64,000 nucleotides of DNA from Rubripirellula lacrimiformis (GTDB lineage Bacteria > Planctomycetota > Planctomycetia > Pirellulales > Pirellulaceae): contig NZ_CP036525.1 in NCBI RefSeq assembly GCF_007741535.1, positions 496,001 through 560,000 of the forward strand, read 5' to 3'. The notes under the pieces are model-generated. The model was not told the origin of the DNA and did no database searches. It worked only from the letters and a program-made list of their open reading frames with translations. This document shows, in pieces, positions 57,449 through 64,000 of the stretch. A program made the translations under genes and the position numbers. The stretch's first letter is position 1, and every line of letters starts with the position of its first letter.

Positions 57449-57679
57449 GCGACTGCCACAGTCATTGCCCCGGGGCCCCCGTACGAGCTCGGAGCGCGAG
57501 ACGGGGTCGGGTGACCGCACCTCGCATGACGTTCGGAAATCCGTATCGGGTGAAACAACCCCGCCAATTGCGGCGGAAGGACGTGACCGATCGGTTGCGG
57601 CGAACGCCAATTTGTCACCGCCGTGATATCATGGCCGAATGCGGATGAAGACGCCATGGTTTACGGAAGGTGGAACGCG

Positions 57680-60600
57680 ATGAAGTCGAACGACGAGCAC
57701 TTTTCCGAAGGGGCGGCTCCTGTACAAAATGCCAGAGGTTCTAGCGATTCTGTGTTGTCACTTTTGGCGATGCAGAGCGACCTATCGCGGTTGACCGCGG
57801 GATCGAAACATCTTCACGAGGTGCTGCAGGCGGCCTGCCAGTTGTTCGTCCAGACGCTGGGATTCGATTCAGCCAGAGTTTGGATCTACGATCCGTCGAA
57901 TTCTGTTCTGCGTTTTGCCGCCTGCAACATTGCGTCCGTTGATCAGGCGGGCGTGGGAAATGAAATCGCAGTCGAGGGCACCGTGGTCGGCCAGATTGCG
58001 GCCAGTGGTCAGCCTGCATTCGATCGCAGCTTGGCGGCTGATGGTTCCATGACCTTACAGGACGCCGGGCTTTCATTGACGGGCTATCCGTTGACGGTCG
58101 ACGGGCGAGTCCTTGGCGTGGTCGGGTTGTTCGCCGACCGATCGATATCGGACGAAATGTTCCAGCGGCTTCGGCCGATCGCAGAAACCCTTGCCATCTT
58201 TGTCGACCGCAAGCAGTCCGAACAACTTTACACCGACCAGCAGCACGAGTTGCAGTTGGCCTTCGATGCAGGCCGGTTGGGGATTTGGAAGTGGGACATA
58301 CCGAATGACCAAATCGATTGGTCGCCGCACCTGTTTGAATTGTTTGGCTACGAACGCGCCGATCTTGTGCCAACCTGCGACGGGTTCATCTCGATCATTC
58401 ATCCCGAGGATCGCGAGTATGTTCGCAACCGGATCGGGTGTGTTTTTTCGGGAAGCTGCGAAACGTACACGATGGAATTCCGGGTCATTCGCGGTGACGA
58501 TGGGCGTGTTGTTTGGACGTATGGCCGTGGCGTGATCAGCCGAGACGATCAAGGTCGCCCGCGTTCGATCACGGCTGTGGCGGGCGACATTACCGAACGT
58601 AAAGAAATGGAGTTGCGTCTTGCCCACCGTGAAGCCGAGCTTCGCCGGGTGATCGACCATATGTTGGGGTTTGTCGGCGTATTGGCCGTGGACGGCACTT
58701 TGTTGGAAGCGAACGCGACCGCGTTGCAGGGCGGTGGCTTGTCGCGAGACGACGTGGTGGGAAAGAAGTTTTGGGATTGCGGTTGGTGGAGTTATGATCC
58801 CGTCATTGTCAATCGGTTGAAAGACTCGATCGCCCGCGCCGCCGCTGGTGAAGTGGTTCGTTATGACGTCCAGGTTCGGATGGCTGGGGATACACGCATC
58901 ACGATCGACTTCATGCTTGTGCCAGTACGAAACAAGGCCAACGTTGTCACTCATCTGGTCCCTTCCGGTGTCGATATCTCGGATCGGGTCAAGGCCGAGC
59001 ACGCACAAAAGGAAGACCAAGAACGGCTTCGAATGGCGCTACGGGCCGGCGGAATGGCAGCTTGGGAATGGACCCCCGTTCGAAGCGTCTGGACCGATTC
59101 GCTTTACGAAATGCTGCGCGTGCCACCGACCCAACAGGCATCGTGGGATAAGTTTTTGAAGCAGGTCCATCCAGCGGACCGGGCCTCTTTGGAAGCCGCC
59201 TGGTTAGCAACAACCGAGGGGAGGAAACCATTCAACCACGAGTTCCGCATCGTTCGTCCAAGCGGCCGACCGCGGTGGCTGGCCGGGATGGGAGAGTTCG
59301 AACTGGACGAGTCCGGCAAGGTGTCTCGGATCCATGGTTTGTACTGGGACGTTACCCAGCGGAAAAACGCCGATCTGGACCGAGAAAAGGCGTCTGAACG
59401 CGAGCATTTTTTGTTGCAGGCTAGCGCCGTTCTGGCTGCGTCGTTGGACTACGATCAAACGCTGGCAAACGTCACCGACTTGTGCGTGCCCGCGATGGCG
59501 GATTGGGCTTTCATTGATTTGGTTCGTGATCAAGGATCGGCACGGCGTGTCCATGTTGCCTACGCCGATTCGGATCAGCATGACTTGGCGGAACAGGTCG
59601 CTCGCTTTGCCGCCTGTCCTGACCGGCTGGATCACCCGCCGGCCAGAGGTGCGTTTCTGGGGGAAGCAGTGTTCTTGCCGGAGATCACCGAAGAAACTTT
59701 TCGCACCGCGGCCCAAGATGACGAGCACGAAGATGTGATTCGCGCCGTCGGTCCAAACTCAATGATCGTGGTGCCGCTGATTGCACGCAACAACTGTCTT
59801 GGCGCGTTGACGTTGATTGTTTCGGGATCCGGCCGGCGGTACACGGACCAGGATCTAAAGCTGGCCCAGGAACTGGCAAAGCAAGCCGCCGGTGCCGTCG
59901 ACAACGCGCAGCTTTTGGACGCCGCACAACAGGCGAATATCGCCAAAAGCGAATTTCTGGCTAACATGAGTCACGAAATTCGCACCCCCATGACAGCCGT
60001 CCTGGGATACACGGAACTTTTGAAATCGCGAGTTCAAGATTCCGAGGCCAGTGACTACATCGACATCATTCGCCGCAACGGCGAGTTTCTGTTGGACATC
60101 ATCAACGACATCTTGGACCTTTCGAAAATCGAAGCTGGCAAGATGGAGATCGCTTCGGAAACCTTCGATCTGGTGTCCCTGATCGAAGAGGTTCGGTCGG
60201 TGATGGACATACGAGCCAAGGAAAACAAGCTTGAATTCGACGTTCAGTATCAGGGCAAAATTCCGACCTTGATCCAAAGTGATCCCAAGTCGTTGAAACA
60301 GATCCTGATCAATTTGGTGGGTAACGCCATCAAGTTCACTCAGCAGGGACGCGTCCGAATCAACGTCCAGTTTGATTCGCATGGCACCGATACACTGCGA
60401 ATCGAGGTCGCGGATACCGGTATCGGAATGACACCAGAGAAACAGCAACAGCTCTTCAAACCGTTTTCACAAGGTGACGCATCGGTTGCACGCGTGTTTG
60501 GTGGCACGGGGCTTGGGTTGGCCATCAGCCGCCGACTTGCCAACTTGTTGGGGGGCGACATCACGGTATCCAGCACCGTCGGCGAGGGTAGCGAATTCGC

Positions 60601-61084
60601 AGTGACTGTTTCGGTGATCGCCGTTAGCGACGCAGCGACGGTGGACCCGATCGCCATTGTTCGCCAACCAGAACCTCTCAATCGCAAGGTCGCAAAACAA
60701 CTGAGCTGCCATGTGCTTGTCGTCGATGACCGCCGCGACATTCGTTTTCTTAGCAAGCGATTGCTGATCAAGGCCGGTGCAACGGTCGACGAAGCAGAGG
60801 ATGGAATCTTGACGGTCCAGCATATCCGTCAATGCATCCAATCGGGACAGCTTCCGGACCTGATTTTGCTGGATATGCAGATGCCAAACTTGGACGGTTA
60901 TCAGACTGCGCAAAAGGTCCGCGAAATCGGGTTCACGGGGCCCATCATCGCACTGACGGCCGACGCCATGCACGGTGACATGACGCGTTGCATCGAATCG
61001 GGATGCAACGCGTATCTAAGCAAGCCGATCGATGCGATCCGTCTGGTCGAATTGGTGGATGAATTCACCGGGAAGGATCGCTGA
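57680..61084 (+). CDS. GAF-PAS hybrid sensor histidine kinase/response regulator
   Basis: A 1134-residue protein. Order: GAF (about 35-190), three PAS/PAC segments (about 200-315, 325-440 and 450-570; each ends in a DITERKEME-, DISDRVKAE- or DVTQRKNAD-type linker), a second GAF (about 590-740), HisKA (H765 in SHEIRTP), HATPase (NLVGNAIKF and GGTGLGLA) and a receiver (D1065 in LLDMQMP). No membrane helix, so it senses a cytoplasmic signal. The PAS domains lack the LOV cysteine motif. The ATG at 57680 follows GGAAGGTGG; upstream starts in the same frame lack an SD. Closely similar in kinase core to the CheB-CheR hybrid at 46886-51802. Confidence 0.9.
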   Translation: MKSNDEHFSEGAAPVQNARGSSDSVLSLLAMQSDLSRLTAGSKHLHEVLQAACQLFVQTLGFDSARVWIYDPSNSVLRFAACNIASVDQAGVGNEIAVEGTVVGQIAASGQPAFDRSLAADGSMTLQDAGLSLTGYPLTVDGRVLGVVGLFADRSISDEMFQRLRPIAETLAIFVDRKQSEQLYTDQQHELQLAFDAGRLGIWKWDIPNDQIDWSPHLFELFGYERADLVPTCDGFISIIHPEDREYVRNRIGCVFSGSCETYTMEFRVIRGDDGRVVWTYGRGVISRDDQGRPRSITAVAGDITERKEMELRLAHREAELRRVIDHMLGFVGVLAVDGTLLEANATALQGGGLSRDDVVGKKFWDCGWWSYDPVIVNRLKDSIARAAAGEVVRYDVQVRMAGDTRITIDFMLVPVRNKANVVTHLVPSGVDISDRVKAEHAQKEDQERLRMALRAGGMAAWEWTPVRSVWTDSLYEMLRVPPTQQASWDKFLKQVHPADRASLEAAWLATTEGRKPFNHEFRIVRPSGRPRWLAGMGEFELDESGKVSRIHGLYWDVTQRKNADLDREKASEREHFLLQASAVLAASLDYDQTLANVTDLCVPAMADWAFIDLVRDQGSARRVHVAYADSDQHDLAEQVARFAACPDRLDHPPARGAFLGEAVFLPEITEETFRTAAQDDEHEDVIRAVGPNSMIVVPLIARNNCLGALTLIVSGSGRRYTDQDLKLAQELAKQAAGAVDNAQLLDAAQQANIAKSEFLANMSHEIRTPMTAVLGYTELLKSRVQDSEASDYIDIIRRNGEFLLDIINDILDLSKIEAGKMEIASETFDLVSLIEEVRSVMDIRAKENKLEFDVQYQGKIPTLIQSDPKSLKQILINLVGNAIKFTQQGRVRINVQFDSHGTDTLRIEVADTGIGMTPEKQQQLFKPFSQGDASVARVFGGTGLGLAISRRLANLLGGDITVSSTVGEGSEFAVTVSVIAVSDAATVDPIAIVRQPEPLNRKVAKQLSCHVLVVDDRRDIRFLSKRLLIKAGATVDEAEDGILTVQHIRQCIQSGQLPDLILLDMQMPNLDGYQTAQKVREIGFTGPIIALTADAMHGDMTRCIESGCNAYLSKPIDAIRLVELVDEFTGKDR

Positions 61085-61285
61085 TACCGCCGTTGTAGGA
61101 TGCAGGGCGACCAACGTGGTTGTTGACGCTCCACTGCGTTTTGCGGTCTTGGAAAGTGAACCATGGTGGTGGTCGAGGGAGCCCCGCTTTTTCGTGCGCC
61201 GGATGGGGATGGCACGAAAGATGCAACCTCGCTTGGGTGTGGCGTTTCACCACTTTCCTAAGATCATTTTCGGACCACGGCGACC

Positions 61286-61447
61286 ATGAATACTCCACTG
61301 AATCACGTCCGATGTCCAAAGTGTGGCATGGAGGTTGACGATCGCGTTCCGGCGTGTCCGCAATGCGGCGAGAAAATTTACGTCAATGTTCCCGGGGACA
61401 TCACGCCGACAAAACATCCTCCGCTCGATTCCCAAGACGGCAAGTAG
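61286..61447 (+). CDS. 53-residue zinc-ribbon protein
   Basis: ATG at 61286. The peptide carries two CxxCG knuckles (CPKCG and CPQCG, 10 residues apart), so it should bind one zinc ion. The rest is polar and proline-rich (PGDITPTKHPPLD). No clear SD is present, only weak purines. It ends 7 bases before the DUF2945 gene, so the two are probably co-transcribed. It resembles small zinc-ribbon proteins with unknown function. Supported by the motif spacing and position. Confidence 0.65.
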   Translation: MNTPLNHVRCPKCGMEVDDRVPACPQCGEKIYVNVPGDITPTKHPPLDSQDGK

Positions 61448-61454
61448 CACACCA

Positions 61455-61673
61455 ATGGCAAAGTACAACGACGGTTCCAAAGTGAAATGGAAATGGGGCG
61501 ACGGCTATGGGCATGGCAAAGTGCAATCGTCGTTTGCCAAGAAAGTGACGCGAACCATCGACGGATCAGAGATCACTCGGAACGGATCCGAGGATAACCC
61601 GGCGTACTACGTCGACGTTGACGACGGGAACAACGTTCTAAAGCTTGAAAGCGAACTCGAGAGCGATTCGTGA
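61455..61673 (+). CDS. DUF2945 (Tudor-like) small protein
   Basis: A 72-residue protein. VKWKWGDGYGHGKVQSSFAKKVTRTIDGSEITRNGSEDNPAYYVDVDDGN is the DUF2945 (hypervirulence-associated Tudor-like domain) pattern with the usual strand-rich fold. The ATG at 61455 is the family start; the frame extends upstream only through the zinc-ribbon gene. Related proteins are small, cytoplasmic and of unknown role. The endonuclease III homologue starts 70 bases after its stop. Confidence 0.88.
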   Translation: MAKYNDGSKVKWKWGDGYGHGKVQSSFAKKVTRTIDGSEITRNGSEDNPAYYVDVDDGNNVLKLESELESDS

Positions 61674-61743
61674 TCGTTGCCCGAACGCGGGGTTGGGGTT
61701 TCAGGGAACGGTTCTGTGGTTCCGGCACGGGTGGGCTGCGGTG

Positions 61744-62430
61744 ATGGGGCGGGCTCCACTCGGCGCAGACGAAATCGAACAGGTCTTCCGAATTCTTTCG
61801 AAAGAAATGCCCGGCCGGGTGCCCGGGGCGATGGGGCCCAAGAGGCAGCCAAACCCGTTCCGGTCTTGCATCTCGTGCATGTTGTCGGCGCAGTCACGTG
61901 ACGCCAACACGGCGGCGGCCACGAAGGCATTGTTCCGGCTCGCACGCATGCCGCGAACGATGTTGCAGCTAAGCGACCAGCAGATCACCCATGCGATCAA
62001 GCCCTGCGGCCTCTATAATCTCAAAGCCAGAAACATCCGTAAGTTCTGCCAGGCCCTGCTTCGCGATTTTGATGGTGTGGTCCCTGAAACGCGCGGGCAA
62101 TTGATGCAGTTGCCCGGTATCGGACGCAAGTGCGCCGATATTGTCATGCAGTTTGCGTTTGGGGTTGATACGATTGCGGTCGACACGCATGTCCACCGAG
62201 TCTGCAATCGGACAGGCATCGCGATTGGCAAAACTGCCGAACAGACCGCGATCGCACTCGAGCAGACGGCACCTGCTTGGGTGTTCAAGGAAGGCCATTT
62301 TTGGCTGATCCAGTTTGGGAAACGTGTTTGCCTCGCTCGATCGCCCAAATGCAGGACTTGTCCAATCCGGCACCTTTGTCAGAAGCGGGCGGCGGATCTG
62401 CGGCGCGGCGATGCGACGGATACCAAATGA
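61744..62430 (+). CDS. endonuclease III-like DNA glycosylase
   Basis: A 228-residue HhH-GPD protein. Its helix-hairpin-helix LPGIGRKCADIV carries the catalytic Lys, followed by VDTHVHRVCNR with the catalytic Asp. The iron-sulfur ligands are C-x6-C-x2-C-x5-C (CLARSPKCRTCPIRHLC). SCMLSAQSRDANTAAATK is the N-terminal lobe. It removes oxidised pyrimidines and cleaves the strand. Endonuclease III normally has LPGVGRKTAN, so a Cys-Ala-Asp substitution here is mildly unusual. The ATG at 61744 is chosen; the upstream extension does not look conserved. Confidence 0.9.
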   Translation: MGRAPLGADEIEQVFRILSKEMPGRVPGAMGPKRQPNPFRSCISCMLSAQSRDANTAAATKALFRLARMPRTMLQLSDQQITHAIKPCGLYNLKARNIRKFCQALLRDFDGVVPETRGQLMQLPGIGRKCADIVMQFAFGVDTIAVDTHVHRVCNRTGIAIGKTAEQTAIALEQTAPAWVFKEGHFWLIQFGKRVCLARSPKCRTCPIRHLCQKRAADLRRGDATDTK

Positions 62431-62453
62431 ATACGAAAGCTTTGGGCGGACGG

Positions 62454-62457
62454 GAAG
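62454..62457 (+). promoter_or_regulatory. Shine-Dalgarno site deciding a TTG start
   Basis: AAGG within GGAAGG (62452-62457), 7 bases before the TTG at 62465 and 22 bases before the first ATG (62480). The spacing supports TTG initiation of the NmrA/DUF2867 gene. Confidence 0.5.
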
Positions 62458-62464
62458 GTAGACT

Positions 62465-63949
62465 TTGTCGAACTTGAAAATGAATCGTGTGTTGGTCTGT
62501 GGAGCGACTGGTTACGTCGGTGGCCGGTTGGTTCCCCGATTGTTGGACGAAGGGTTGGCGGTCCGTTGTTTGGTCCGAAGCCCAGAAAAAATTCGTGCCT
62601 TTGCTTGGGCGGATCACGAGCGGCTAGAGATTGTCCAGGGGAACCTCGATGACACCGCCGTCGTTCATCGTGCCGCGATCGATGTGGACGCGGCGTTCTA
62701 TCTGGTCCATTCGATGATCAGCGCAGGCGAGGATTACGCCAAACGCGACCGCGAACTGGCCAATTCCTTTGTCGCCGGATTGGACGGCACGACATGTAAG
62801 CGAGTCATTTACCTTGGTGGGCTGGGGGAACTCGGCCCCGATCTAAGCCATCACCTGCATAGTCGGCGAGAGGTCGCCGAAATTCTGGGCCAAAGCAATC
62901 TTGATACCACGGTGTTTCGTGCCGCAATGATCGTCGGATCGGGGTCTGCGTCATTCGAAATCTTACGCTACTTGGTCGAGCGACTGCCCATCATGATCAC
63001 GCCCAAATGGGTGAAGATGGAAACGCAGCCGATCGCGATCCGAGATGTCATTCGATATCTGGTGCAGTGCTTGCAGGTTCCAGAAACGGCCGGGCAAGTG
63101 ATCGATATCGGGGGCAAAGACGTTTTCACCTATCAAGAATTGATGCAGGTGATGGCCAAGTCGTTGGGGCTGGCGAAACGGATCATTCTTCCCATCCCAG
63201 TGCTGACCCCGCGACTGAGTTCCGCTTGGATTTCGCTGGTAACACCCGTCAACGCTCGGATTGCCCGCCCGTTGGCCGAAGGTCTGCGAAACCGTACCGT
63301 CTGCCGTGACGACAACGCACAGCGTTTGATGCCCGGGCCATTGTTCGGGGTCGAAGAAGCAATTGACGCGGCATTGGGAAAGTGGCGGACGGGCGATGTT
63401 GAAACACGATGGTCGACCGCCGGTGCAATGCCGGGCGACCCCGAATGGTCTGGTGGGACTGTGTTTCTGGATCAACGTTCTAAAACGGTCGAAGCCTCTG
63501 CGGCACAGACGTTTGCTGCGCTCAGCCAGATTGGTGGACGCTGCGGATACTGGGGGGCGGACTGGCTGTGGTGGTTGCGAGGGCTGATGGACAAGGCGAT
63601 CGGTGGTCCTGGATTACGCCGAGGCCGACGCCATCCCAAGAATCTCAGCTACGGTGAAGCCGTTGATTTCTGGCGCGTCAATGGATATCAGAAAGACGAG
63701 TGGTTGCGGTTGATCGCGGAAATGAAACTGCCCGGCGATGCCGAGCTTGAATTTCGTGTGGAGTCGATCGACGACACTCACTCGCGATTGATTCAAACCG
63801 CTCGGTTTCGACCAACTGGCTTGTTGGGGCTAGCCTACTGGTACTCGGTGCTGCCACTGCACTATTTCGTCTTTCCCCGGATGATCAATGGAATCGTCCG
63901 CGATGCCGAACGAGGCCCGGATTCAACGTCGACGGTGATGCGGCAGTAA
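62465..63949 (+). CDS. NmrA/SDR-type protein with C-terminal DUF2867
   Basis: A 494-residue two-domain protein. The N-terminal atypical SDR domain has VLVCGATGYVGGRLVPRLL as the NAD(P) motif and IYLGGLGELG. The C-terminal part, from about residue 315 (SGGTVFLDQRSKTVEASAAQTFAALSQIGGRCGYWGADWLWWLRG), is DUF2867, likely a START-like lipid-binding fold. Such fusions are widespread but uncharacterised; a sterol- or quinone-like ligand is possible. The TTG start is supported by GGAAGG. It ends 51 bases before the end of the window, with no terminator seen. Confidence 0.85.
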   Translation: MSNLKMNRVLVCGATGYVGGRLVPRLLDEGLAVRCLVRSPEKIRAFAWADHERLEIVQGNLDDTAVVHRAAIDVDAAFYLVHSMISAGEDYAKRDRELANSFVAGLDGTTCKRVIYLGGLGELGPDLSHHLHSRREVAEILGQSNLDTTVFRAAMIVGSGSASFEILRYLVERLPIMITPKWVKMETQPIAIRDVIRYLVQCLQVPETAGQVIDIGGKDVFTYQELMQVMAKSLGLAKRIILPIPVLTPRLSSAWISLVTPVNARIARPLAEGLRNRTVCRDDNAQRLMPGPLFGVEEAIDAALGKWRTGDVETRWSTAGAMPGDPEWSGGTVFLDQRSKTVEASAAQTFAALSQIGGRCGYWGADWLWWLRGLMDKAIGGPGLRRGRRHPKNLSYGEAVDFWRVNGYQKDEWLRLIAEMKLPGDAELEFRVESIDDTHSRLIQTARFRPTGLLGLAYWYSVLPLHYFVFPRMINGIVRDAERGPDSTSTVMRQ

Positions 63950-64000
63950 TCGGCAAGCTGGATTGAACGGCTTCACACTGCGATTTGCCTTTCAGCTTCG

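Noticed and set aside
57680-61084. LOV domain in the second hybrid kinase
   Set aside because: None of its PAS segments contains the GxNCRFLQ motif, so light sensing is not supported there.
1-64000. CRISPR arrays, tRNA or rRNA genes, prophage or anti-phage island
   Set aside because: No regular repeat-spacer array, no cloverleaf-like sequence and no phage structural or nuclease-toxin gene was recognised. The ligase/nuclease cluster is the known DNA repair module, not a defence island.

Overview
The window looks like a chromosomal stretch from a marine-type planctomycete (order Pirellulales, Rhodopirellula-like). The reasons are the PVC-type cytochrome c / membrane-bound dehydrogenase proteins, the DUF1592-DUF1552 pair, a TIGR03067-type secreted protein, many large sensor kinases, frequent 4-base gene overlaps, and dispersed GC-rich hairpin repeats. 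No rRNA, tRNA, CRISPR array, prophage or plasmid backbone was recognised. Family assignments come from motifs read by eye; no database search was run.

Layout. 1-3001: end of one PVC-type dehydrogenase/cytochrome gene and a complete paralogue without a cytochrome domain. 3039-6930: a tandem array of a 160-bp hairpin repeat, two neighbouring units of which carry a near-identical IS4-type insertion sequence. 6950-15784 (minus strand): a secreted degradation and electron-transfer set (DUF1592 cytochrome, DUF1552 Tat protein, HEAT protein) and a 1045-residue dehydrogenase with a discoidin-like domain between two cytochrome domains. 16089-18746 (minus): succinate-semialdehyde-type dehydrogenase, quinone-reductase-like MDR enzyme and a DUF1328 membrane peptide. 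19090-23923 (plus): a TIGR03067 protein, then a SbnA-like PLP enzyme, an FAD/NAD(P)-binding protein and a Y4yA-like PLP decarboxylase, which together suggest an undescribed diaminopropionate-type pathway. 24202-26810: persulfide dioxygenase/rhodanese plus two YeeE/YedE half-transporters. 26904-27959: zinc-ribbon metallopeptidase.

27965-36486 (minus) is a complete ligase-associated DNA damage response module: radical SAM protein, DUF4130-UdgX fusion, MBL exonuclease, ATP-dependent ligase, Lhr-like helicase and PdeM nuclease, mostly joined by 4-base overlaps. 36692-44329 (plus) is a run of envelope and stress genes: a 24-residue membrane peptide, a GH13 branching-type enzyme, an SDR, MscL with a zinc ribbon, DUF421, BrkB, DUF3592 and an unknown membrane protein. 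44565-46739 (minus) is LemA, TPM and a possible nucleotidyltransferase.

46886-51802 (minus) encodes a 1638-residue CheB-CheR-PAS-LOV-PAS-kinase-receiver hybrid with a canonical blue-light LOV motif, the most striking single protein here. 52378-63949 (plus) holds a transglutaminase, a large-subunit catalase with a clear terminator, a PmtA-like methyltransferase, a receiver protein, a second large hybrid kinase, a 53-residue zinc-ribbon protein, a DUF2945 protein, an endonuclease III homologue and an NmrA/SDR-DUF2867 protein.
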